This document shows, in pieces, positions 1-10,650 of a stretch of 64,000 bases of DNA. Location of the stretch: contig CP150551.1 of assembly GCA_049487715.1 (NCBI GenBank), positions 744,001-808,000 on the forward strand, in the 5' to 3' direction. The position numbers were made by a program, and so were the translations under genes. Positions within the stretch are counted from its first letter, which is position 1, and each line of letters begins with the position of its first letter. Source of the DNA: Pycnococcus provasolii (lineage: Eukaryota > Chlorophyta > Pseudoscourfieldiophyceae > Pseudoscourfieldiales). A model generated the notes under the pieces. It searched no databases. It was not told the DNA's origin and saw only the letters and a list, made by a program, of their open reading frames with translations.

Positions 1-1
1 C

Positions 2-277
2 TCGCCGCCGTCACCAGCTAGCGTCGCGCATGCCGCATCAGCAGCGGCTGTCGCTATGGTAAGCGCTCACGGTGGACCCGAGGAGCTTTCGCAGGCGCTC
101 GCCGCTTACGACCGTGCAAATGCCGAGGCGCTTGCAGCCGAGATTGAGGCACATGTGCAGCGACTTCGCGTCGCTCTTGAGACAGAGGCTCGCCGCAGCG
201 ATGCCGAGGTGGAGCTAAGCGAGACACTCGCCTTGAATATACAGTTTGCACTTGACGAGGTGACGAGCAACGCGTGA
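2..277 (+). CDS. C-terminal end of an unknown protein, 5' end off window
   Basis: The frame that ends with TGA at 275-277 stays open to the left edge, so this is probably the last 91 residues of a gene that starts outside the window. The Met at 56 is not needed as a start. The visible part is rich in Ala, Glu, Arg and Leu, with heptad-like spacing across residues coded at about 100-240, which suggests a long helix or coiled coil. No catalytic motif can be seen. It converges on the Sin3 gene, whose stop lies at 524. I do not recognise the family. Confidence 0.5.
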   Translation, partial: SPPSPASVAHAASAAAVAMVSAHGGPEELSQALAAYDRANAEALAAEIEAHVQRLRVALETEARRSDAEVELSETLALNIQFALDEVTSNA

Positions 278-523
278 CATGTGAAATATAAATCTTGTAT
301 TTTGTCCAATTGTTTTTCTTTTACTATCAGAAATTCGCATACACAACTCTTCTCTCACTCAATATCAAAAATTCCCTTTCACTCACACACACACACTCTC
401 TCACTCACCCTCTCTCTCTCTCTTTCTCTGTCTCTCTCTCCACAGAAAAAAGCACGTACCCCAACACAGCATCCCACATCTCTTATCTCTTCTACAGTTC
501 GGCGTGTTTTTGCAAGCCGCCTT
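278..523. repeat. Intergenic spacer with CT/CA microsatellite
   Basis: Spacer between two convergent genes. Positions 379-441 are an almost pure pyrimidine tract of CACACA followed by CTCTCT repeats. No gene is seen. Confidence 0.6.
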
Positions 524-3500
524 TTAGACGCCCATATTTTCGGCGCCAGCGGCATCTTTAGAAGTCTCCTGCACCCACCGCCGGAAGTGCTGCGCCTTTG
601 CCTGCCACTGCTTGCTCGAACGTGCACGCTTCGCGAGAGGCGGGCGGCCGTGCACGCCAGGAGCACGGTAAAAGACGTCCTCAGTGTCGAGCACGTAGCT
701 CACCTTCGAGCTCGTGGTCGACAGCTTGCACTCCAGGCCATTCCACGGGCGCGGGGGTGGAGGCATCTGCTGCATAGAGGTTGTGGTGGCGGCTCCGGCG
801 CTCTTGCGCCCGCCACGGCCCTTGGCCTGCTTTTCGGGCGCGGCACCTACCGCCGCAGCCTGCTGCACGCGCGACACGCATCGACGGAGCAGCACTTTGC
901 TGCCATCTCCGCCAGGCGCAGACAGCTGCTCCTCGACGTCGCCGTCAACGTACTCGCGCAGGTACGAGGCGAACTCCGCGTCCATGACGCTGTGCCCCGC
1001 GCTCGCATAGAACGCCTCGCGCACGCGCTCCGCACTGCTCATGTCCACCAGACTGATGCCGAGTTTCATCGCATAGTAGCTGCTCTCCTTCGGCTGGCTG
1101 TCGTCCGCTAGAGTCTCGAAGCGGTAGAACTGCTCCTCGTTGCATCCCACGGCGCTGTATGCGTTCAGCGCGTAGATCTGCTCGTTCAATATGCCACGAA
1201 GAACAACTTCGTTTAGCGTCGCGTCCGGGCCAAGGTTCCGCGAGCACTCGTATTGGTACAGATGGTGCAATTTGACCGAGCCGTCGTCACTGAGAAGCTG
1301 CGAAACCTGCTTCACAACCTTGTGGATCAGCTTGTCGAGCGTGAACAGCACGTACGACGACGTGCCCATCAGAAGGCGGCACTCATCTTCGTACACCGAC
1401 GCATCCATATGATTGCTAAGTGTATTCTCGAGCAGTGTGATGAACTCGCGGTGCACCTTGTCAGCCTCAGTGCCTGCGGCAGCGCTGTCGCCGCCAATCG
1501 ACGCATTGGAGCCTGCCGCTCCTGCGGCGCCGGCGGCGCCTGCATCGTCACCCTTTTTTGTGCGAAGCGCACCCATCTTCCTGCTCGACTCGCGAGCGGA
1601 CTGCATGCGCTCGTAGAGGTGACGGTGAAGGCGGAAAAGGATGTAGAACACGTCGTGTCCGTAGAATACCCTGCGTCGCAGCGTGCCTTCCATCCTGTCG
1701 TTGGCCGAGTCGTCTTGCGAGGGGATCTTCTGCTGCTCCGTGGCAAAGTGGCGCACCACGCACTCCATCGCACCCGCCGGAGCAGCGCCACCGTCGGAAC
1801 CAGAGACGTGCACCATGTGCGCACCTCCAAAGCGTGCCGGCCAAGCTCCTAGCCAAGGTGCGAGCGGCCGGCATCCGGCGTGGGAGTCGCCGTCAGCCGT
1901 CGCGCCATTATCCTCCTCGTCGTCAAGATCAGCAGCTTCTTCTTCGTCGTCGTCATCTTCGTCGTCGGACGACTTCTTCTTTTTCTGCTTCGACTTGCTC
2001 GACTTCTTCTTTGACTTCTTGCTGCCGCTCGGCTTGCCTCCACGGCGCGCCTTGGGAGCACCCTCCTCCTCCTCTTCCTCCTCCTCCTCCGCCTCCTCCT
2101 CCTCCTCCTCCTCCTCTTCCTCCTCCTCCGCCTCCTCGTCCTCGACAGGCGAGTCATCCTTCTCCTCCGCCTCCGTCTCCGCCTTCTCCTCCGCCTCGGC
2201 AGCATCCGCATCCTCCTCCTTGTCCTCGTCCACGTCCATCTCCTCCTCGGGCGCAGCGGCGGCTCTGCCGCCGCGGCTCACATTGCGGCCACCGCGATTA
2301 CGATTGTTTGCAGAACGCCCTCCACCGCCTCGCTTTGCCGCGGCGCCGCCCTTCTTCTTTGCTGGCGCACGAGCTGGCTCCTCGGCTTCCTCCTTCACCG
2401 CCTCCTCCGGCGCAGCAGCATCCACATCCATGGCCTCGCCGCCACGCTTATCTGGCGTGGGACGACCGGAGCGCGTCGTGCGACTCGGTGCCGCCTCCGC
2501 CTCACCCTTTCCACGGCGTGTGCGCTGAGATGCACCGGCGCCGGCGCCCTCGTCGCCACCGTCTGCTGCATCGTCGCCGCTGCCATCCGCCGCAGGTGCT
2601 GTGGCATCTTTCTTCACGCCGTTGGAATTCTTCTTCGACGCAGCGGCCCCCTTCTTTGAAGCCTTCTTCGCATCAGCCTCCTCCTCGTCAGCCTTCTCCT
2701 CCTCTTTCGGCACCTCCGCGGGGGCCACCTCCTCCGCCACCACCTCCTCCTCTTCTTCCATCATCTCCGGCACCATGTGATCCTCCTCCTCCGAGCGATA
2801 TGGCAAGCCATAGAACGGCTCGACGAAGGTGCGCCACATCGTGAGCACCTTACGGCATCCATCGACACTTAGCGTCTCGCGGGCTGCGTGCCTTATGACG
2901 TGGTACACGTCATCGTGAACAGTCTTATCCGAGCAGCTGAGCTCCATATCTGCGTTGATTTTAGGAGCAAATGACGCGCCTGGATATTCCCGGCGGCAGC
3001 TTCTGCGCGCAGCGTGTGCGGACGCCGCCGACGCAACTACCGCGGGCACGGATGAGAACATCGAGATGATGCACTGATCTTCCGTCTGCAGCGCGCCGTC
3101 GCCCTTCGAGGGAGCCGATCCTTCCTCGCCACTCGGCGCGACGAGCGTGTTGTTGATGTACAGCGTTCCGCTGCCGTTGTAGGCAAACGCCTTCGCCTTC
3201 TCCGACGCCTCCTTCAGCTCCGTGATCATCCACTTCGGCTTGAGCGCCTTCTGGTCCTGCTGCTTGAAGTAGAAGCTGCGATGGTCCAGGCTCTTGTGGT
3301 AGTTCTTCTCGTACACGTCGCGCCACACGCGATTCATCTCCTGCTGCACCTTGGTCCATTCCTCCTGCTTCTGCTTCAGGCGCTCGAGCACGGTGCCGAC
3401 CGCGGCGCCAGGGTAGCGCTTCAGCAGTGACACCACCTCGGCACCATGGTCGCCGTAAATCTTGTCCACGCATCGGTAGCATATGGGCGATATGGGCAGG

Positions 3501-5664
3501 AATTCCTCGGGAATGGCATACGCCTGCCGCGCTTGCGGGGTCGACAGATTCGCCTCTTCGACGTGCACGTGGATCTTCGAAAAGCAATCAATCGCCATTT
3601 TGTTCGAGTGAAGGATCATCTCCAGCTCGAAGCGGTCATCCTCGCAGCGGAACAGCGCCTCCTCGTACTGGTTCTTGCGCATGTGCTTGAACGAGTAGTC
3701 CTCCGATCCCGTGGTGACGCTGACCCAGTGGTCGTTGAGCACAGAGAACTCGAGATCTGATCGCTGCGTGCAGATCGCCTTCGGGTACGTCTTGGGAAGC
3801 AGGCGGTACGACGTGGTGCACCTCTCGCATTCGCTGAGATCGAGCTCGGAGATGGGCCTCGACAGGAAAGCCTCCATCCTTGCGATGGCGCGCATCTTCG
3901 CCGCCTCCTTGGATCCCAAGCCTCGGCTCGAGCCTCCGGCACCTGATCCGTACAGGCCTCCGTCGTACAGAGCACCCCTGGGCTCCGACGCGTGACGCTC
4001 GAGCTCGTTCACGTCGAGCTCGATCGCCTCGCAGCGCGTGACCAGCTCGTCGAATCCCTGCATCAGATCGCCGTTCTTCTGGCCGAGCACGTCCTGCACG
4101 AGCCTGAGAAGCTCTCGCTTCGACACCACCTCGGTGTTGAAGAGATGCAGGCACTTGAGAAAGTCCTGGTACGCATCCTTGCTGCGCAGCCTGTTCTTGA
4201 CGCGATCGAAGAAGCCAAGCTCTCTTGCAAGGTTGGCTCCAGGTGCCTGAGCGACGGGCTTGCCGCTCTTGGTTGTGGGCACCTCCTCTTCCTCTGCGCG
4301 CGCTCCTCCGCGCTGCTGCTTGCGCTTCTGCGCGCTGCCAGTCACAGGTGGTCCCGGCGGTCCCTTGCCAGACTTGCGCGACGTCGCCTTGGATTTGGCG
4401 CCACTTTGCGTGCGATCCTCGGGCAGGAAATTCTCAAACTCCTCGAGCAGGTCCTTGTGATCCTTGAACAGCTTCGCCACCTCCGCATACACGTGCGTAA
4501 TGCTTTTCTGCGCCTTTCGGTACAGGTTGAGAATCTCCAGGAACTGCTTGTAGACGCGCTCGTTGTCCGAGAAGCGCTGCTTGATCTTGTTTACGTACGA
4601 GATTGCCTGATTGAACTCCACCGGCTGCTTCGCATCGCGCTGTTGTCCCGGCGGCGGCTCAGGTGGCAGTTTGATCTCGTACGGCGGGGGAAGAAACGTG
4701 TTGAAGCCGAGGATGAGCGACCGGTGTCCACGAAACAGAACCTTCACCTTGTCAATCACGCCCTGCGTGTTGAGCCTGGATTGGAGGAAGAGAGGGAGGG
4801 AGAGAGAGAGAGAGGGAGTGTGAGTTAAGCCAACACAAACACAAAGATAGAGCAACACAAACAGATATTCTCATCCAAACCCAAACCAAACCAACCTATC
4901 CATAACCCAAAAAAAAAAAATGCAAGAAACCCTAACCCGTAACCCTAGAGCAAAGCAAAAGGCAAAACCAGATGGGGAGGGAGATCTGCTGAGCCAAGAG
5001 CTGTTCCCGAGACGGACAGACAGACAGCCGGCCAGCCGAGGGTTTGGATTTTATTTGCGTCTTTCGGGGTGGGGCGGGACCCAGACCCAAACCCAAACCC
5101 AGCTGGACTCGCCCAAGGCCTCCCGAGCCGCGAGACGAAAGCAGGAGAGCTGTTTCCACCGCGCACCCTCCAGCGGAGACCCGGGGGGTCTCTCAGGGCC
5201 CCCCGCCTCCCGGGGTGGGGCGGGGCCCCCCGAGCTGGACCATGGAAGACTCCACGGCTGATGCCTCCTCCGCAGCTCCAAGATGCTGACACGCGCGTGC
5301 AGATGCCTCCGTGCTGCTGCCCGTGCAGTCGCGTAGAATCAAATCATCTCGCATGATCAGGCTTGGTTGCGCACGTTCGCCTCCGTCAGCGCGGATCATC
5401 TCGCCCATATCCGTCCCAGCTTTGCGGTAGTCCGAATGGCTCACAGCAGTCTCCCGTCCCGTGTGTGTGCACCCACGAAGCATGCAAAACAAAAACGTAC
5501 TCTTGTGACTTGAACTTCTTCATGATGTCCAGGAACGCCTCGTAGACGTAACGCTCGTTCTTGAATTTCTCCTTCACCTCGCGCAGGTAAGTCAGTGCGT
5601 CACGCTGCGTAAGCCTGCGGTCCTTCTCTGACTGAGGTGGCGGCGGGACGGGGGGAGGAACCAT
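524..5664 (-). CDS. SIN3: Sin3-like transcriptional corepressor (PAH1-3, HID)
   Basis: Scaffold of the Sin3 histone deacetylase complex in the nucleus. Two exons: 5664-5501 and 4775-524, with a 725-bp intron (donor GA|GTACGT, acceptor CCAG|G). Joining them gives 1471 aa and restores PAH1 across the junction, reading KKFKSQ-ELNTQGVIDKV. Rough order: PAH1 18-90, PAH2 104-173, PAH3 238-305, then the HDAC-interaction domain at about 345-450 (SELDLSECERCTTSYRLLP), then a Sin3 C-terminal region. A long Glu/Asp/Lys-rich low-complexity stretch sits in the middle. The start ATG (5662-5664) precedes a Pro-rich leader and leads straight into PAH1. Three PAH domains plus the HID make this identification firm; the exact length of the acidic stretch should be treated with care because it is repetitive. 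Confidence 0.93.
4776..5500 (-). other. Intron of the Sin3 gene
   Basis: A 725-bp intron, the longest in the window. It has a GA-rich run on the plus strand at about 4790-4826 (a pyrimidine tract before the acceptor on the coding strand), telomere-like CCCTAA motifs at about 4929-4948, and GC-rich low-complexity DNA at 5170-5230. The splice sites are fixed by protein continuity through PAH1. Confidence 0.8.
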
Positions 5665-7333
5665 CGTGCAAGTTCGCCCTACACTCCAGCGGCGTTACCG
5701 TGAAAGTCTGCGTGCAGTGAATTTGGTTGTGTTGTGTGTCGTGGGCGAGTTTTCGAGTGAGTTGTGTCGTGCATATGCCTTTTGCCGTGGAAGGATATTT
5801 TTCGCCCAGGGGACCAAAATGGCTGCGTTTTCCCCGGTGTTCCGTGTCGTGGTATTTTCTTGCGCACTGCGCAAACGTGTGCGCACGAAGCAAGCACGCC
5901 ATTTATTTCGCAGGGCACACGCAGGGCAAAGAATCCACGTGGTTGCCTCAGCCGCGCAACGCACACCCACAAAATATTTCCCCCCACCCCGTAGGGGTCC
6001 ATCCCGCTCAAATCTGCACGTACATGTGTCCTTTTTGTATCCCGGTACAGGTGCGCGAGTCGACCGATTTGCGTCAGGAAAGTCACCAGCAGGTCCCGTG
6101 TAGTTGCTGTGGTACGGCAAGCAGCTCGTTGCTTGCGCGCGTGCGAAGGTGAGACCGCCTGGTACGGATAGACGGGTTATTGCTTGGGAGATAGGAAATG
6201 GCGGTGACGGTGACCCAATGGATGGGCAGATGTGTCGGGCCCGGGAGAGGGGGGGAGGGGGGGAGGGGGCGGGGCCCGGGAGAAGGGGACGACAGGGAGA
6301 GGAGAGGAGAGGAGGGGTTGGTGGCTCCACCAATTCATGCTCTCCGGGAAACCCATAACTATTGGGCAGATTGGCAGGGCCGGGGGGGGCGCCCTCCGAC
6401 CCACCCTACCCACCATAGACTACCTTCTTCCTACCCTAAACGGAAACGGAACGCCAGCCAGCCAGCCCGTCAACCAATACAACACAACACACAAGCACAA
6501 GGATTGCCTCCCAAACCCTCCAAAAAACACGGGTAGGCTTAGGTGTGGGGGTGGGTGTGGGGGTGTGGTGTTTCGTTTTTCCAGAGCTTTTTCCTCCTTT
6601 TTTTCTGATTCCTTTAGGGCTACCTGTTTCTTTGGCGCTTTTTACCAGCATTTTGTGAATTTTCCTACAGCCCATGCTCGGGACGCACACGTACGCATAG
6701 CCAGCTTCCTCTCGTCGGCTCGTAAGTTGTTTGCTGTCTAAAATGGCTTCAATGGCCTCGGCCCTCTCTTTTTCTGCATTTTCCCCAAAGAAAATCCGCA
6801 CCTCAAATCGTTCGCAAGGGCGTTTCCGCCAGTCAGATTGATTTTTTTCTTCTCCGGGCTGCCGGGAGTCGAAGGCAACGATCTCTGCATATGACCCATC
6901 CTGCTACATTCGTGATGTGTGACTTGCCAAACAGTGGTCTCGTCACAGCTTGAACGGATCCCAACGTCACGAGGAGGGTCACGAGGTACAGTAACCCTAA
7001 ACCATAGTCTATGCGACAGAGTACCAACTCCACGGTGGATCCCCGACTGCCCGCCGAGGTGAAAAGGGAGGTAAAGCGCAGGACGGAGGAGGCCCACAGG
7101 CCACAGCCCACGATGGGTTTTTACTAACCCCCAACCAGAAAAAAGGGCGGGGGTTTCAACTGGTTTCAACCCCTTCCGGACGACCCGTGGTGTTTTCCCC
7201 AGCCACATGGAGGGGAGGGGCCGTCATGAATTCGTTGTTGCCCCCTCCCCTTCTCCCCTCGTCTCGCGTGCCCCTTCCCACCCACTCTCCACTGCCCAGG
7301 TGGAGGGAACACAACACCGCGCAGAGGCACCTC
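5665..7333. other. Gene-free region upstream of Sin3 and OSB1
   Basis: About 1.67 kb between divergent genes. ORFs here are short, Pro/Arg-rich and unlike any family I know. There is a G-rich block at about 6240-6280, GT/GGGTG repeats at 6541-6570, and a single CCCTAAACC motif near 6994. It probably holds the promoters of both flanking genes; I cannot assign individual sites. Confidence 0.5.
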
Positions 7334-8302
7334 ATGGCGACCACGACCCCAAAATCAACGCACCACACGAAACTCTGCGTAACTCTGCGAGTAACTCGAC
7401 ACGCCACGCCAGTGCACGTGCGCCCACACGCAGTGCGGAGACTGAGAAGCGTTCTGCTCACTCGACGTCGCTGCTACGGCGGCGAACAGCAAGAGGGCTC
7501 CTACGCACAGTCAGCACCATTGCACGACGAGTACGTCGACTGGGCTCCCGAGCTCATCAACAGCGTGCAGCTGATAGGACGCGCGGGCTCGGATGCGGAG
7601 ATGAGGGTGCTGCCGTCGGGCGCACGCGTCGCAAAGCTCAACATTGCCGTCAAGCGACCGCGCATGCCCGACGGCGCAGAGGTGCCGCCCGACTGGATAG
7701 AAATCGAGGCGTGGGAGGAGCTGGCACTTGACGTGTGCGCTCGCGTCTCAAAGGGAACGGAGGTGAGCATGCAGGGTGTGTTGCGCATAGACAAATGGGA
7801 GGATGCTCGCACGGGAGCCATGCGCTCGAAACCGAAGGTGCGCCTGAAGTCGTTCCAGCTCGTTCGGCCGTTCGGCGCTGCGGGTGAGGGTGCGGGTGCG
7901 GGTGAGGCGCGCAACAACGCGTCGTCGTCTTCGAGCCCCGCACGCCTTCGCTCACCGGGTGAGAAGTACGAGCACCTCATCGCGCACTTCGACGAGTACT
8001 GGGACAACCGCCTGACGAAACGCAACCCGCGCGCGCCCGACTTCAAGCACAAGTCCACCAACACGGCCATTTGGGTGGACAGCGCACCCGTCGCCGTTCT
8101 CGAGCGTCTCGAGGAGCTGACGATTGCGCGCGGCGGCGACGCGCGGCCGACAATGCAGATGCCCGGAGTCGGCATGGGTGGTCCGTCTGCGTACGCGGCG
8201 GGTGCGTTCGCGGGCGGCGACGCGTACGTCGCGGATGACTCGCGGGACTTCGGCATAGGCGACGGCTTCGGCGACGACGACGACCTGGATGTTCCGTTTT
8301 GA
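7334..8302 (+). CDS. Organellar single-stranded DNA-binding protein (OSB family), one PDF motif
   Basis: OSB proteins bind single-stranded DNA in plant mitochondria or plastids and limit illegitimate recombination. The ORF is open from 7187, but the ATG at 7334 gives a compact Arg-rich presequence (MATTTPKSTHHTKL, later RRRCYGG) typical of organelle import, so I use it (322 aa). An SSB-like OB-fold follows (LINSVQLIGRAGSDAEMRV through VRLKSFQLVRPF). After a short Gly/Ala/Ser linker comes the PDF motif (WDNRLTKRNPRAPDFKHK). The C-terminus is acidic (DDDDLDVPF), as in bacterial SSBs, whose acidic tail recruits partner proteins. A related gene follows on the same strand 270 bp downstream. Confidence 0.88.
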   Translation: MATTTPKSTHHTKLCVTLRVTRHATPVHVRPHAVRRLRSVLLTRRRCYGGEQQEGSYAQSAPLHDEYVDWAPELINSVQLIGRAGSDAEMRVLPSGARVAKLNIAVKRPRMPDGAEVPPDWIEIEAWEELALDVCARVSKGTEVSMQGVLRIDKWEDARTGAMRSKPKVRLKSFQLVRPFGAAGEGAGAGEARNNASSSSSPARLRSPGEKYEHLIAHFDEYWDNRLTKRNPRAPDFKHKSTNTAIWVDSAPVAVLERLEELTIARGGDARPTMQMPGVGMGGPSAYAAGAFAGGDAYVADDSRDFGIGDGFGDDDDLDVPF

Positions 8303-8572
8303 ATTTTTTTTCCCCCTCTCGAGCTCTTTGTTACGTGACATCAACCCTTGGAAAAGCACAGCATAAAAATCCAACGAAAGCACAACACAACACAACACAA
8401 CACAACACCGTCAGCCGTGTGTGTGCCCAGAACTAATTTTTTGACTGGGTGGTACGCCCGAGAGGAGCAGGCCAAGAGGGTTAGGGTTTTAGGGTTAGGG
8501 TCCCCGCACCTTGCTCGGCTCGGGCTCGGCTCGGGTCGTCCGGGTCGACATCCTCCTTCCCCCCTTGCGGCC

Positions 8573-9952
8573 ATGGCCAACTCCGTCGTCCGGCGTCTGT
8601 TCCCTCCCAGGCTTGGTGGGCTTGGCTTGGTGGGCGCAACTCCCAGTGGTGTTGCGGTACGCTTGCTCACATCCACTGGTTGGCTAGGGTGGTGTGGTCC
8701 GCAGCACTCTTCAGCTTGTTCGGTCGCGCAGTTCAGTTCATTCGCGCACACACCAGAGGGGGAGGCAAGGGAAAGCAGACATCTCATCCAAGTGCACCAC
8801 CTTCTTGCGAACACGTTCACGTCGCGTGCGCGATTCGGGCGGGGGCACAGAGGTTTTGCTGCGTCGTCAACGAAACGTGACGACGACGACGAAGAAGAAG
8901 AAGAAGAAGAAGGGGGGTTCGCGGAGGACGACGACGACCCAGAGCGTGCAGACTACGAAGTAGAGCATGACGGCATCGACGCTGACGAGGTTCAAGACGA
9001 AGACCTCGGTGCCCCTGCCCGAGAAGCTGTTGAATACCACATAAGAACGACAAATCCGCCGGGTGAGGTTCCGTTCCAGAGCGACCTTGTCAACTGCGTG
9101 CACATCACGGGACGTGTCAGCAGTGAAATTGACTTAGTTGAGGCACAAGGGCCAAACGGGAATGTCGTTCAGGTTGCAACCTTCTCCGTCGACGTCGATA
9201 TCAAGGACAACGGTGAGGAGAAGATACAGACAATTGACGTCGAGATGCACGGTGAAGAGGCTGTGCGTGCGAGGGAGTACGTGACGACAAATGCCGAGGT
9301 GTACCTGCGTGGTCAAATTCTTGACGGCGGCGAGAACGACGACCCCGTCATCATTTTTCGTGCAGACGAATTGAAGTTCGTCAGCCGTAGCATGCCGCAA
9401 CCGGTGTCACAACCGGTGCCACAATCGACCAACGTGGAGCATCGTGGACCGGCGATAAGTCCTCAGCCTATATCTTCTGGCGATGGCAAACTGCGGTTTC
9501 GCAGCGAGAACGAGAAGCACGAGTGGATTATCCAGAACTACGATGACCTGTGGGACAACCGCTTAACGAAAAGAAACCCGCGCGCGCCCGACTTCAAGCA
9601 TAAACGGACAAAAGACGTGATTTGGCTTAGTATGCAGGTGCCAAGTGAAGTGACGAAGCGCTTGAACGAGTTGTACGGTGTGCAGGAAGCAGCGAAGAAA
9701 GTAATCTTCGACGAGCTCATCAAAGATTGTCAAGGACCTTCGCTGCAGAACTTTTTCGACAACCGTCCCGACAAGGCGGATGGCAACATTGGGGGAAATT
9801 ATCCAGATTTTACGCACATAGACTTTCAGCGAGAAGACGCAGCCATCTGGCTCTGGTCGGCGCCGGAGAACGTGAAGGAGGCTGTCGCTGAAATGGACCA
9901 AAGAAACCGCCAAAATAATTCCGGCGACGGCGGCAGTAATCCGCCGTTCTGA
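8573..9952 (+). CDS. Organellar single-stranded DNA-binding protein (OSB family), two PDF motifs
   Basis: Second OSB-type protein, 459 aa from the ATG at 8573. That start gives an organelle presequence (MANSVVRRLFPPRLGG); the longer ORF from 8348 would translate a TTAGGG-like promoter motif. There is an acidic stretch, then an OB-fold (NCVHITGRVSSEIDLVEAQ through FRADELKFVSR), then a PDF motif (WDNRLTKRNPRAPDFKHK) identical over its core to that of the upstream neighbour. A second, more divergent PDF motif follows (GGNYPDFTHIDF ... AAIWLWSAP). The C-terminus ends NPPF, like the bacterial SSB tip. The pair looks like an old tandem duplication with one copy gaining or keeping an extra PDF motif. 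Confidence 0.88.
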   Translation: MANSVVRRLFPPRLGGLGLVGATPSGVAVRLLTSTGWLGWCGPQHSSACSVAQFSSFAHTPEGEARESRHLIQVHHLLANTFTSRARFGRGHRGFAASSTKRDDDDEEEEEEEGGFAEDDDDPERADYEVEHDGIDADEVQDEDLGAPAREAVEYHIRTTNPPGEVPFQSDLVNCVHITGRVSSEIDLVEAQGPNGNVVQVATFSVDVDIKDNGEEKIQTIDVEMHGEEAVRAREYVTTNAEVYLRGQILDGGENDDPVIIFRADELKFVSRSMPQPVSQPVPQSTNVEHRGPAISPQPISSGDGKLRFRSENEKHEWIIQNYDDLWDNRLTKRNPRAPDFKHKRTKDVIWLSMQVPSEVTKRLNELYGVQEAAKKVIFDELIKDCQGPSLQNFFDNRPDKADGNIGGNYPDFTHIDFQREDAAIWLWSAPENVKEAVAEMDQRNRQNNSGDGGSNPPF

Positions 9953-9998
9953 GTGATCACTACACAAACTTACTTGAATTACAAACTTGTAGACATCG

Positions 9999-10328
9999 TC
10001 AGCACCTCGTTTGGTCTGCGAGAAAAGCCACGCGTCGCGCGAGCGTCGCCTCGGCCCACGCGAGCTCGCGCTCGAGCTGCTCTCTCCTCGTGGTGTTGTC
10101 GTCGCCGTCGTCGCGACTCTCGAATCGGGGCATGCACACGTGGCGGTGGCTCTTATACGAGATGTTCACGTCGTCGTTACCTGTAACGTCCTTCATCGCC
10201 TGCTCGAACGCGGAACGCACGGCGTGAACGACTCGTTGGCGCGTCGAGTAGCCGCGCGCGTGGCGTGCTATGCACGTGGCCGCGGCGTGGTGCGCCGCTG
10301 TGTACTCCATGGGGAGCGCCCTGATCAC
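9999..10328 (-). CDS. Small IQ-motif protein, IQCC-like
   Basis: A 109-aa protein with an IQ-like calmodulin-binding helix at residues 10-30 (AATCIARHARGYSTRQR), a helix with FEQAMKDVTG, a CMPRF motif, and a C-terminal helix ERELAWAEATLARRVAFL. That order (IQ, then a PRF-type motif, then LxWxxxAxxxRxxYL) resembles vertebrate IQ domain-containing protein C, a poorly known protein; this is a resemblance from memory, not a search. The gene ends 46 bp from the convergent OSB gene. Met7 is an alternative start. Confidence 0.55.
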   Translation of the reverse strand: MIRALPMEYTAAHHAAATCIARHARGYSTRQRVVHAVRSAFEQAMKDVTGNDDVNISYKSHRHVCMPRFESRDDGDDNTTRREQLERELAWAEATLARRVAFLADQTRC

Positions 10329-10650
10329 AAGGGTCGGCCTATGTCAGGGCTAGTTGTGACCTTAATTAACCCTCACGAACGAGAAAGGCAGGTACAAGGG
10401 CACCTGCGTAACCCGGCAAGACCCTGACCCTGCTGTCGGCGCTGTCCCGAGGCGCTGTCACGGCTAACGGACACGCTGACACGAGCACAGCCACTTCCTT
10501 CTTCGGATGGATTCCTAAATGGCGCGAAATTGTAAGTTGGACACGAGGACGGGATTGAAAAGGGAAGGAAGCGAGCTTGCCATGGAAGGACTCCTTCATG
10601 AACGAGAAAAACAGCTCAGTACGTGATGTCAACCTACACGTTGATCGCAC

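Noticed and set aside
1558-2844. Long plus-strand ORF (428 aa, Pro/Arg-rich) opposite Sin3
   Set aside because: It is the antisense shadow of the Glu/Asp/Lys low-complexity part of Sin3; Sin3 has domain support and this has none.
5695-6333. 212-aa minus-strand ORF upstream of Sin3
   Set aside because: Pro/Ser/Arg-rich, no family, and its composition follows the G-rich DNA; no conserved motif.
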